A stretch of 64,000 nt of DNA from Catellatospora citrea. GTDB lineage: Bacteria; Actinomycetota; Actinomycetes; Mycobacteriales; Micromonosporaceae. The first letter of the stretch is position 1. Each line of letters begins with the position of its first letter. The position numbers and the translations under genes are program-made. This document shows, one piece after another, positions 17,447-25,285 of the stretch. The stretch spans positions 8,370,001 to 8,434,000 of the forward strand of contig NZ_RAPR01000001.1 of assembly GCF_003610235.1 (NCBI RefSeq), written 5' to 3'. Below the pieces are notes generated by a model. The model was given only the letters and a program-made list of their open reading frames with translations. It ran no database searches and was not told the DNA's origin.

Positions 17447-18121
17447 ATGGCCGACGCGCACGCGCAGCATGCAACCGAGACGCAGCAGGTAACCGAGATC
17501 ATGTTCACCGCGGAGTTCTGGGACGAGCGATACGGCTCGACCGACCGGGTCTGGAGCGGCAACCCGAACCCGCACCTGGTCACCACCGTCGCCGGGCTCG
17601 CGCCGGGGGACGCGCTCGACGTCGGCAGCGGCGAGGGCGCCGACGCCGTCTGGCTCGCGGGGCAGGGCTGGCGGGTGACCGGGGTCGACGTGTCCCAGGT
17701 GGCGCTGGGGCGTGCGGCCGCGCACGCCGCCGAGCGGGGCGGGCAACTCGCCGAGCGCATCACCTGGCAGCAGGTCGACGTCCTGTCCTGGGATCCCGCG
17801 CCCGCCCGGTACGACCTGGTGTCGGCGCAGTTCATGCACCTGCCCCGGCCCGCGCTGGAGGCGCTGCACCGGCGGCTGGCCGCGGCGGTGCGTCCCGGCG
17901 GGACGCTGCTCATCGTCGGGCATCACCCCTCGGACCTGGAAACCACGATCGGCCGTCCCCGGCTGCCGGAGCTGATGTTCACCGCGGAGCAGGTCGCGGC
18001 CACGCTGGACGAGCGCGCCTGGGAGATCCGCGCGGAGACGCCCGGTCGCGAGGTCACCGGCCCCGACGGGCTGCCGGTGACCATTCACGACGCGGTGCTG
18101 ACCGCGGTCCGCCGCCGTTGA
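17447..18121 (+). CDS. Class I SAM-dependent methyltransferase
   Basis: 224 residues from ATG 17447, with GGAGGTGG upstream. FWDERYGSTDRVWSGNPNPHLV at the N-terminus, SAM-binding ALDVGSGEGADAVWLA (motif I), TGVDVSQVAL (motif II) and GGTLLIVGHHPSDLE late. Resembles TehB-like small methyltransferases; substrate unknown. It is a paralogue of the minus-strand methyltransferase at 38880-39527, which shares WxGxPxPHLV, the motif I region and GGTLLIVGHHP. Confidence 0.82.
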   Translation: MADAHAQHATETQQVTEIMFTAEFWDERYGSTDRVWSGNPNPHLVTTVAGLAPGDALDVGSGEGADAVWLAGQGWRVTGVDVSQVALGRAAAHAAERGGQLAERITWQQVDVLSWDPAPARYDLVSAQFMHLPRPALEALHRRLAAAVRPGGTLLIVGHHPSDLETTIGRPRLPELMFTAEQVAATLDERAWEIRAETPGREVTGPDGLPVTIHDAVLTAVRRR

Positions 18122-18170
18122 ACCGCCACCTGCCGTACGGGGCTCGGCCGCGTGTTCTGATGAGTGGACC

Positions 18171-18839
18171 ATGCGAATCGAGAAGCAGACCTACCTGAAT
18201 GCCAAGAGCGTGGGCAGCGGCCGGACCATCTCCGGTCTCGAACTGGTGCGCTGTGCGTTCACCGGATCGAACCTGTCCCAGTTCGACGATCCCGAGCTGG
18301 GACTGGTCGTCCGGGAGGTGACCGCGACCCGATGTGCCGCCGCACGCTCGTTCCTCCACGGCGTACGCGTCGAGGACGTGGTCGTCGACGGGCTGACCAC
18401 CACGTCGGGACTGCAGCTGTTCGGCTGCGGCCTGCGCCACGTGACGTTGCGCGGACGGGTGGGCACGTGGTTCGTCATCGCGCCCAACCCGACGCTGCCC
18501 GGCGACGTTCGGGCTGCTTTCACCACGGCGCTCGTCAAGTACTACCAGGGTGTCGACTGGGCGCTGGACATCACCGAGGCGGAGTTCGACAGCGCCAACC
18601 TCAGCTTCGTTCCGGGCGACCTGGTCCGGCGCGATCCGGAAACGCAGTTCCTGCTGCGACGGTCCAGCTTCGCCGACGTCGACCCGGGCACCCTGCCGTC
18701 CTACGCGAGCATCGCCGTCCGGCGCTTCGAGGAGACGCCGCTGGACAGCATCGTCGCCGTGGCCGCGCCGCGGTCGAAGCGGTTCGCCGAGTCGCTGGCC
18801 CACCTTCAAGAGCTGCGCGACCGCGGTCTCGCCGAATAG
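18171..18839 (+). CDS. Conserved-looking protein of unknown function
   Basis: 222 residues. I do not recognise the family. The first 100 residues have short beta-like strands with repeated positions (LELVRCAFTGSNLSQF, VREVTATRCAAARSFLHGVRVEDVVVDG, LQLFGCGLRHVTLRG), reminiscent of a right-handed beta-helix or degenerate pentapeptide fold. The C-terminal half is mixed and ends in an amphipathic helix (SKRFAESLAHLQELRDRG). No signal peptide. Follows the methyltransferase gene by 49 bp and could be cotranscribed. Confidence 0.6.
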   Translation: MRIEKQTYLNAKSVGSGRTISGLELVRCAFTGSNLSQFDDPELGLVVREVTATRCAAARSFLHGVRVEDVVVDGLTTTSGLQLFGCGLRHVTLRGRVGTWFVIAPNPTLPGDVRAAFTTALVKYYQGVDWALDITEAEFDSANLSFVPGDLVRRDPETQFLLRRSSFADVDPGTLPSYASIAVRRFEETPLDSIVAVAAPRSKRFAESLAHLQELRDRGLAE

Positions 18840-18850
18840 CCGGCCCGTGG

Positions 18851-18885
18851 GCCGTGGCGTACGGGCACCGCCCGCACGCCACGGC
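18851..18885. terminator. Hairpin between convergent genes
   Basis: 16-bp arms (18851-18866 and 18870-18885, GCCGTGGCGT.CGGGC) with one mismatch and an ACC loop, between the unknown gene and the MMPL gene. Suits termination in both directions. Confidence 0.65.
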
Positions 18886-18894
18886 TGTCGCCGC

Positions 18895-21093
18895 TCAGAC
18901 GCCGACGGCCACCGGCTCGCGCACCGGCTCCTCGGCGCGGTGCAGCTTCTCGCCCTCCACGTCCACGTTGGGCAGGATGCGGCTCAGCCAGCCCGGCAGC
19001 CACCAGGCGGCCCGGCCGAGCAGCGACATCAGCGCCGGCACGATGGTCATGCGGACGACGAACGCGTCCACCAGCACACCGAACGCCAGCGCGAAGCCGA
19101 TCGACTGGATGAGCGTCTCACCGGAGAACACGAACCCGCCGAAGACGCTGATCATGATGATGGCGGCCGCGGTGACCACCCGCGCCCCATGCCGGAAGCC
19201 GGTGACGACCGCGTCGCGGGCCGCCGCGCCGTGCACGAAGTCCTCGCGCATGCGGGTCACCAGGAACACCTGGTAGTCCATCGCCAGGCCGAACAGGATG
19301 CCGATCAGCAGCACCGGCAGCATGCTCATGATCGGACCGGTCTCGTGCACGCCGAACACGTCGCCGAGCCAGCCCCACTGGAACACGGCCACCACCGCGC
19401 CGAACGTCGCCGCGAGGCTGAGCAGGAAGCCCAGCGTCGCCTTGAGCGGCACCAGCACCGACCGGAACACGAGCAGCAGCAGCAGGAACGCCAGCCCGAC
19501 CACGACCGCCAGGTACGGCAGCAGTGCTTCGTCCAGGCGCGTGGACACGTCGATGGCCAGCGCGGTGACGCCGGTGACCGCGATGGTCGCCCCGGTCCCG
19601 GCCGTGATGGCCGCCTTCTGCTCGCGGATGGTGTGCACGAGGTCGGCGGTGGCGACGTCGTTCGGGCCGGTCTTCGGGATGACGGCCAGCAGCGCGGTGC
19701 GCCCGTCGCCGCTCATCTCGTTCGGCGCCGCGTAGAGCACGTTGTCCATGCCGGACAGCCGGGTGACAAGTTGGCCGACGGCCGCCTGCGGGTCCGCCCC
19801 GGCGGGCAGCTCGGCCACGACCACCAGCGGGCCGTTCAAGCCGGGACCGAATCCGGTGCTGACGATGTCGTACGCCTTGCGCTGGGTGGTGTCGGTCGCC
19901 TGCATGCCGTCGTCCGGCAGGCCGAGGCGCAGGTCCGCGGCCGGGATCGCGAGCACGCCGAGCGCGGCGACGGCCACGATCAGCACGGGCCACCGGAACC
20001 GCACCACGAAGCGCGCCCAGCGCTCGCCCATCGGGACCGGGCCCGAGTCGGACTCCGGGTCGGGCGTGGCGTGACCGAACAGGCGGCCCTTGACCAGCCG
20101 CTCGCCGGTGAAGCCGAGCAGCGCGGGCAGCAGCGTGATGGCGACCAGCACGGCCACGGCGACGGTCGCCGCGGCGGACAGGCCCAGGCCGGCCAGCAGC
20201 GGGACGCCGACGATCGCCAGCGCGGCCAGCGCGATGATCACGGTGAGCCCGGCGAAGACGACGGCGGAGCCGGCCGTGCCGACGGCGCGCCCGGCCGCCT
20301 CGGCGCCGTCCTTACGTACCAGCAGCTCATGCCGGAACCGGGAGACGATGAACAGGGCGTAGTCGATGCCGACGGCCAGGCCGAGCATCAGTGCCAGGAT
20401 CAGGCTGTTGGAGTTGATGTCGGCGAACCGGGCCGCGATGGCGACGCCGGCCAGGCCGATGCCGATGCCGACGACCGCGGTGAGCAGCGGCAGACCGGCG
20501 GAGACCAGCGAGCCCAGGGTGATGATGAGGACCAGGGCGGCGACGGCGATGCCGATGACCTCGACGACGCCGGTCTTCGGGTTGGCCCGTAGCGCGTCGC
20601 CGCCGATCTCCACGGTCAGGCCCGCGTCGCGGCCGAGGGCGGCGGCGTCCTGCAGCGCGTCACGGTCCGCGTCGGTCAGCTCCATTCCCTGCACGCCGTA
20701 CGTGACCTGGGCGAAGGCGTAGCGGCCGTCCTGCGAGATGGACTTCGCGGTGTACGGGTCGACGACCCGCGCGACCTGCGGCGCACCCTTCAACGCGCCC
20801 ACCACCCGGCCGATGCCCGCCTGCACGGCGGGATCGGCGACCGTCTTGCCCTCGGGCGCGACGAACACGACCCGTGCGCCCGCCCCGCCGGCGTGGGCCT
20901 CCGGGAAGCGCTCGGTGAGCTGGTCGATGGCCCGCTGGGCTTCGGTGCCCGGGATGCTGAAATCGTTGGACATCTTGCCGGACATCGTCGCCGCGCCGGC
21001 TCCGGCGAGCGCGAGCAGCAGCACCCAGAGGCCGAGGACGATCCAGCGTCGGCGGTAGGAGAACCGGCCGATCCGGTAAAGGAATGTCGCCAC
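18895..21093 (-). CDS. MMPL-family (RND superfamily) transporter
   Basis: 732 residues from GTG 21093, which has GGAG 8 bases upstream; ATG 21129 is possible but lacks a good site. Two halves, each with a periplasm-facing domain and a helix bundle: YRRRWIVLGLWVLLLALAGAGAA, then GLAVGIDYALFIVSRFRHELL, and in the second half GLAMDYQVFLVTRMREDFVHG and GFVFSGETLIQSIGFALAFGVLVDAF, the paired Asp-Tyr motifs of MMPL proteins that couple to protons. Exports lipids or drugs. Divergent from a TetR regulator across an array of five 23-bp repeats, so it is probably repressed by that TetR. Confidence 0.9.
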   Translation of the reverse strand: MATFLYRIGRFSYRRRWIVLGLWVLLLALAGAGAATMSGKMSNDFSIPGTEAQRAIDQLTERFPEAHAGGAGARVVFVAPEGKTVADPAVQAGIGRVVGALKGAPQVARVVDPYTAKSISQDGRYAFAQVTYGVQGMELTDADRDALQDAAALGRDAGLTVEIGGDALRANPKTGVVEVIGIAVAALVLIITLGSLVSAGLPLLTAVVGIGIGLAGVAIAARFADINSNSLILALMLGLAVGIDYALFIVSRFRHELLVRKDGAEAAGRAVGTAGSAVVFAGLTVIIALAALAIVGVPLLAGLGLSAAATVAVAVLVAITLLPALLGFTGERLVKGRLFGHATPDPESDSGPVPMGERWARFVVRFRWPVLIVAVAALGVLAIPAADLRLGLPDDGMQATDTTQRKAYDIVSTGFGPGLNGPLVVVAELPAGADPQAAVGQLVTRLSGMDNVLYAAPNEMSGDGRTALLAVIPKTGPNDVATADLVHTIREQKAAITAGTGATIAVTGVTALAIDVSTRLDEALLPYLAVVVGLAFLLLLLVFRSVLVPLKATLGFLLSLAATFGAVVAVFQWGWLGDVFGVHETGPIMSMLPVLLIGILFGLAMDYQVFLVTRMREDFVHGAAARDAVVTGFRHGARVVTAAAIIMISVFGGFVFSGETLIQSIGFALAFGVLVDAFVVRMTIVPALMSLLGRAAWWLPGWLSRILPNVDVEGEKLHRAEEPVREPVAVGV

Positions 21094-21188
21094 GTCGAGT
21101 ACTCCAAACGAGGGATGGGTGGCTGTCATCGCGGCGAAACACGCTGTTCACCAGCCTGTTCAGGGGTCGCCGCACCAGGGCCGACCCT

Positions 21189-21303
21189 AGCCGTTCGGCA
21201 AGGAGTGAGCAAGCCGATCGGCAAGGAGTGAACCTGTCGATCGGCAAGTTTTCAGCTTGTCGTTCGACAGGTTTCCAGCTTGTCGACCGGCTAGGCGGAT
21301 GGC
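21189..21303. repeat. Five 23-bp direct repeats between MMPL and TetR genes (operator array)
   Basis: Five contiguous units: 21189-21211, 21212-21234, 21235-21257, 21258-21280, 21281-21303. Each begins (A/T)G(C/T)CG and carries a short dyad (CCGTTCGG, CCGATCGG, TCGATCGG, TCGTTCGA, TCGACCGG) at the same phase; units 1-2 share GGCAAGGAGTGA and units 3-4 end in CAGCT. The 23-bp period is about two helical turns. Likely a multiple-site operator for the adjacent TetR regulator. Confidence 0.75.
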
Positions 21304-21373
21304 CGCTGATCAGCTAGATTTGCTCAGGACGGGTGACTTCCCCCGCCGTCGATGATCTGGTAAGGAGGGTGCC

Positions 21374-21955
21374 GTGAGAGCTGCGACACACGCTGACTCG
21401 CGCGGCCCGGAACGCACCCGGCAGCGCCTGCTCGATGAGGCCTGCCGGCTGTTCGCCATGCACAGCTTCGCCGGCACCTCGCTGCAGATGATCGCGGACA
21501 CCCTCGGGGTCACCAAGGCCGCGGTCTACCACCACTTCAAGACCCGCGACGACATCCTGACCGCGGTGATCCAGCCCGCCATCGAGGAGATGCACGCCAT
21601 CATCACGGCCGCCGAGGCGCAGCGCACGCCGTCCGCCCGGGCCGACGCGATGCTGTCCGGCCTGGTCGACCTGACCGTCAAGCACCGCGGGCTCATCGCC
21701 ATGATCGGTACGGACCCCGGCGTCACCAGCGCGCTGCAGAGCCATCCGGACGTGGTGGAGCTGTTCCGCCGCCCCGGCGAGCTGATGGCGCTCGACGGCT
21801 CGGCCGAAGCCGAGATCAACGCGACGCTCGCGCTGGCCGGCATCGCCACCACGGCCTCGTCGCCGGTGATGCAGCACCACGACGCCGACGTGCTACGCCG
21901 GTGCCTGCTCGCCGCCGGCCGCCGCATCCTCGGCCTCCGCACCCGCAAGCCCTGA
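21374..21955 (+). CDS. TetR-family transcriptional regulator
   Basis: 193 residues, GTG start with AAGGAGG 7 bases upstream. N-terminal helix-turn-helix: TRQRLLDEACRLFAMHSFAGTSLQMIADTLGVTKAAVYHHFKTRDDIL. The C-terminal ligand domain is variable and gives no clue to the effector. Divergent from the MMPL transporter; most likely its repressor and autoregulated through the 23-bp repeat array. Confidence 0.92.
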   Translation: MRAATHADSRGPERTRQRLLDEACRLFAMHSFAGTSLQMIADTLGVTKAAVYHHFKTRDDILTAVIQPAIEEMHAIITAAEAQRTPSARADAMLSGLVDLTVKHRGLIAMIGTDPGVTSALQSHPDVVELFRRPGELMALDGSAEAEINATLALAGIATTASSPVMQHHDADVLRRCLLAAGRRILGLRTRKP

Positions 21956-22046
21956 CCGCCCCCGGCCTCCGTCCCCGCCCCGCACCCGCCCGGACGCGCA
22001 CCCGCCCGGGACACGTACCCGCGCGGCGACACGCGCCCGTGCGTCG

Positions 22047-22129
22047 CCAAGATCGCTCGACTTGCCTGGCGCCTGTGCGAATCTTGAACGTTGATTCGCA
22101 CAGGTGCCAGGCAAGTCCGATGGTCTTGG
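22047..22129. repeat. Long intergenic palindrome (GATCGCTCGACTTGCC family)
   Basis: 37-bp arms (22047-22083 and 22093-22129) with about 6 mismatches around a 9-base loop TTGAACGTT. Contains GATCGCTCGACTTGCC and CGCACAGGTGCCAGGCAAGT, both also found in the palindrome at 63072-63152, so the two are members of one interspersed family. Lies after the TetR gene. Confidence 0.75.
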
Positions 22130-22225
22130 TGGGCGAGGTCCCGGCGGGCGGGCCCGGTGGGCGGAGCCGGTGGGCGGGATGCGCCTGTGTGGGTGGTGAT
22201 GTCTGAGCGAGGAAGGGGCGCGGCG

Positions 22226-22525
22226 GTGGAGTACCTGGTCGACATGCGGACCACGGTGCCGGAGGGCACCACCGACGAGGAGGTCGCCGACATGCGTCGG
22301 CGCGAGGCGCTGCGCGCCGCCGAGCTGGTGGAGCAGGGCAACCTGCTGCGGCTGTGGCGCCCGCCGCTGGCCCCGGGCGAGTGGCGGACCTGGGGCCTGT
22401 TCCGTGCCGACGACGCGGACCAGCTGGAGACGGTGCTCGCGTCCATGCCGCTGCGCGCCTGGCGGGCCGAGGACGTCACGCCGCTGACACCACACCCTAG
22501 CGACCCCGGCCAGCCGGCACGCTGA
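22226..22525 (+). CDS. Muconolactone isomerase-like protein
   Basis: 99 residues from GTG 22226 (GGAAGGGG upstream), which gives the usual family start VEYLVDMRTTVPEGTTDEEVADMRRREALRAAELVEQGNLLRLWRPP in outline. The compact alpha/beta ferredoxin-like pattern, with WGLFRADDADQLETVLASMPLR, matches the muconolactone delta-isomerase family. No catechol pathway genes are adjacent, so an isomerase role is not secure. ATG 22199 is an alternative start. A nitronate monooxygenase follows. Confidence 0.75.
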   Translation: MEYLVDMRTTVPEGTTDEEVADMRRREALRAAELVEQGNLLRLWRPPLAPGEWRTWGLFRADDADQLETVLASMPLRAWRAEDVTPLTPHPSDPGQPAR

Positions 22526-22535
22526 CGCGGCACAC

Positions 22536-22674
22536 GGCCGAGCACGCTGACCCGCGCCGACCGAGCACGCTGACCCGGCACGCCCGCACGCGCCGGCCTG
22601 GTGTTGCCGATCTGCCGACCTGGCACGGGGTCGAGCACGCTCGCCCGGCACGGCCGAGCAAGCCGGCCTGGCAC
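22536..22674. repeat. Degenerate 23-bp repeats
   Basis: Units at 22536-22558, 22559-22581, 22629-22651 and 22652-22674 follow G(G/A)(C/T)CGAGCA(C/A)GC(T/C)(G/C)(A/G)CCC plus CGGCAC-like ends, with a more diverged 47-bp block between the pairs. Fills the gap between the isomerase-like and nitronate monooxygenase genes. No promoter was recognised in it. Confidence 0.5.
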
Positions 22675-22707
22675 CTCTTCATCCACGACGTGGGAGTGAG
22701 AGCACGG

Positions 22708-23739
22708 ATGAGCATCGCATTCACCCGCGCGCTGGGCGTGAGCCTGCCGCTGATCGCCGCGCCGATGGCGGGCGGCGCGGGAACACCGGCCCTGGTCATC
22801 GCTGCCGCGCGCGCCGGTGGGCTCGGCTTGCTCGCCGCCGGGTACAAGACACCGCAGGCGCTCGCCGCGGAGATCGCGACCGTCGCCGCGGCGTCCGTGC
22901 CGTTCGGGGTGAACCTGTTCGCACCCAACCCCGTGCCGGTCGACCCGGCGGCCTACCGGCGCTACGCCGGCCTGCTCGCGGTCGAGGCCGAGCGACACGG
23001 CGTCACGCTGCCCCCGACACCGGTCGAGGACGACGACCACTGGCACGACAAGCTCGACGTGCTGCGCGCCGACCCGGTGCCCCTGATCAGCTTCACCTTC
23101 GGCATCCCGGGTCGCGCCGACCTGGCCGCGCTGCGGGCGACCGGCGCGCTGTTGGTGCAGACGGTCACCGGGGTGGACGAGGCGAAGGCCGCCGCGGAGG
23201 CCGGGCTCGACGCGCTCGCCGTGCAGGCCCCGGCCGCGGGCGGCCACTCGGGCACGCTGACCCCGACCCGGCCGGTGGCCGACACGACGCTGCCCGACCT
23301 CGTCGCCGCTATCCGGCACGCCGTGGACCTGCCCTTGATCGCGGCCGGGGGCGTGGCGAACGCGGCGGACGCCGCCGCTGCCGTCCGCGCGGGCGCGGCC
23401 GCCGTCGCGGTCGGCACCGTGCTGCTGCGGTGCGACGAAGCGGGCACCTCGGCGGTGCACCGGGCGGCGCTGGCCGACCCGGCCCGGTCCGGCACGGTCG
23501 TCACCCACGCGTTCACCGGCCGCCCCGCGCGGGCGCTGCGCAACGACTTCACCGACCGGTACGGCGAACTCGCCCCGTACGGCTATCCCGCCGTCCACCA
23601 CCTCACGGCCGGTCTGCGCCGGGCGGCCGCCGCGACCGGCGACGCCGAACGGGTGCACCTGTGGGCCGGCACCGGCTTCCGCGAGGCCACCGCCGAACCG
23701 GCGGCCGCCATCCTCACCCGCCTGGCGACCTTGCTCTGA
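22708..23739 (+). CDS. Nitronate monooxygenase family FMN enzyme
   Basis: 343 residues. TIM-barrel flavoprotein of the NMO/2-nitropropane dioxygenase family: N-terminal GVSLPLIAAPMAGGAGTPALVIAAARAGGLGLLAAGY, central ALAVQAPAAGGHSGT (the GGH motif that places FMN and substrate), then LPLIAAGGVANAADAAAAVRAGAAAVAVGTVLLRCDEAG (phosphate-binding region). Oxidises alkyl nitronates or related compounds with O2. ATG 22708 used; GTG 22690 is a possible alternative because GGGAG lies 11 bases before the ATG. Confidence 0.88.
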   Translation: MSIAFTRALGVSLPLIAAPMAGGAGTPALVIAAARAGGLGLLAAGYKTPQALAAEIATVAAASVPFGVNLFAPNPVPVDPAAYRRYAGLLAVEAERHGVTLPPTPVEDDDHWHDKLDVLRADPVPLISFTFGIPGRADLAALRATGALLVQTVTGVDEAKAAAEAGLDALAVQAPAAGGHSGTLTPTRPVADTTLPDLVAAIRHAVDLPLIAAGGVANAADAAAAVRAGAAAVAVGTVLLRCDEAGTSAVHRAALADPARSGTVVTHAFTGRPARALRNDFTDRYGELAPYGYPAVHHLTAGLRRAAAATGDAERVHLWAGTGFREATAEPAAAILTRLATLL

Positions 23740-23799
23740 CCGACGGCGCGAACCGACTGCGCGACACCATCCGGCGACCCTGAGCCGCGGAGCGGACGG

Positions 23800-25053
23800 T
23801 CAGGAGACCGGGGCGAGGCGGCTCAGCAGGGTGCGAGCGGCCTCGGCGACCAGCGACCGGTCGTAGCTGATGATCACATCGAACTCGCGGTCGGCCTCGC
23901 GCTCGCATGCCGTCGGCAGCTGCCGGGCGAACAGGCCGCCCGAGAAGTAGCTGCCCAGCACGATCACACACCATTCTCCGGCCAGCGGGTCGTCGTCGGC
24001 CAGCGGGCCGCCGCGGATGCCGGGAGCCGGCTGCGCGGCAATGCCGCGGCCGAACACCGCGGTCAACGCGCCTTTGCCGGCGACGGCCAGGTAGCGGTGC
24101 CGGGTGTGCTCGGCGAAGTGCTTCGCGTCCTGGAACGCGCCCAGCAGCACCGTGGCTTCCGGCGCCTGCTCGCTCATGCTCTCCAGGTGGTTGCTGAGCG
24201 GGATCAGCTGACGCTTGGTGGCGCGGGTGGCCCGACGTCGCCGCCGCGCGACCTCGAACGGTGTGCGCGCGCCCGAGTCGGGCGCGGTGCTGTACGGCAG
24301 GTCGGTGTCGGGCCGTTCGAACTGGGCGGGCAGCGGGCCGGGCCGACCCAGCAGCCAGCCCTGGCCGAGGGTCGCGCCCATCGAGATCGCGGCCGCGAGG
24401 TGGCGCTCGGTCTCGATGCCCTCGGCGAGGATGGTCGCCCCGGTGCGTTCGGACTCCGCCAGCACCGCGTTGACCACCTGCGCGGTCTCATGGGTCGGGC
24501 GGCCCTGCACCACGTGCCGGTCCAGCTTGATGATCTCGGGGCTGAGCAGTGCCAGCAGGGACAGGCTCGCCGGGTTCACGCCGACGTCGTCCAGCGCGAT
24601 GCGGGTGGACTGGCCGCGTACCCGGGCCACCGAGGTGAGCAGGGCGGCCGGGTCGTCGCTCAGCGACCGCTCGGTGATCTCCATGACGACCTGGAGCTCG
24701 CGGCTCGCCGTCTCGATGGTGTCGGTTAGCCCGGCCGGGCAGGCGCTGCCCATGGTTGACGGTTCGACGTTGACGAACAGCGGCACGTCCCACGGCAGCC
24801 CGGCGGCCATCGCGGCCCGGAACGCCGCCGCCCTCGCGACCCAGTCGAGTTCGGTGAGCCGGCCCGCGCGCTGCGCCTGCGCGAACAGCTCGGCGGGATT
24901 GCGCAGCTCCGAGCCGGCCGGGCCGCGGGCCAGCGCCTCGTATCCGGCGACCCGGCCGCTGCGCAGCGAGATGACCGGTTGGAACACCGGGTAGACGGCC
25001 CTCTTGGTCACCGTCCGGTCGAGCTCGGTGGACCCGTCCTGCGGTTGGTTCAC
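23800..25053 (-). CDS. EAL-domain (c-di-GMP phosphodiesterase-type) protein with DICT sensory domain
   Basis: 417 residues, GTG start. EAL domain about 20-240: FQPVISLRSGRVAGYEALARG, FVNVEP, VVMEITERS, IALDDVGVN (usually DDFGTG), IKLDRHVV, ILAEGIETERH and GQGWLLGRP. The metal-binding Glu, Asp, Lys and Gln positions look intact, so hydrolysis of cyclic di-GMP is plausible despite the altered DDFG loop. C-terminal DICT domain about 280-410 (LIPLSNHLESMSEQAPEATVLLGAFQ, GEWCVIVLGSYFSGGLFARQL), a sensory domain often linked to light or c-di-GMP signalling. Stands alone and converges on the nitronate monooxygenase gene. Confidence 0.88.
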   Translation of the reverse strand: MNQPQDGSTELDRTVTKRAVYPVFQPVISLRSGRVAGYEALARGPAGSELRNPAELFAQAQRAGRLTELDWVARAAAFRAAMAAGLPWDVPLFVNVEPSTMGSACPAGLTDTIETASRELQVVMEITERSLSDDPAALLTSVARVRGQSTRIALDDVGVNPASLSLLALLSPEIIKLDRHVVQGRPTHETAQVVNAVLAESERTGATILAEGIETERHLAAAISMGATLGQGWLLGRPGPLPAQFERPDTDLPYSTAPDSGARTPFEVARRRRRATRATKRQLIPLSNHLESMSEQAPEATVLLGAFQDAKHFAEHTRHRYLAVAGKGALTAVFGRGIAAQPAPGIRGGPLADDDPLAGEWCVIVLGSYFSGGLFARQLPTACEREADREFDVIISYDRSLVAEAARTLLSRLAPVS

Positions 25054-25213
25054 TGCGTCACCAGCCCCGCCAGCTACTCTGCACGTTTTGTACCGGTTGT
25101 AAGGCTAACGGCCGAACGCCCTCCGACCCGGCACTTCCGCGTACTGCGCCGACGGTCTTCGTCGACGCGTTGAACGGCGTTTAATGCTATTTCGGGGAAA
25201 TTGCTGTTAAATG

Positions 25214-25258
25214 CGTCCTGGTTCCTGCAATTTAGCCGAAACTGCAGGAACCAGGACG
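25214..25258 (-). terminator. Hairpin after the FtsX-type export operon
   Basis: Perfect 16-bp arms (25214-25229 and 25243-25258, CGTCCTGGTTCCTGCA) with a 13-base loop, 27 bp past the permease stop. The gap 25054-25285 also contains an A/T-rich patch (25160-25212) that may belong to the EAL gene promoter region. Confidence 0.75.
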
Positions 25259-25285
25259 TGAGACGGCCCGGTGACGGCGGGCGGA

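Noticed and set aside
18550..20592. Plus-strand 680-codon frame opposite the MMPL gene
   Set aside because: His/Arg/Gly-rich composition and no domain; shadow of the transporter gene.
22536..22674. CRISPR array
   Set aside because: Repeats are degenerate and contiguous, without spacers of constant length, and no cas gene is present.
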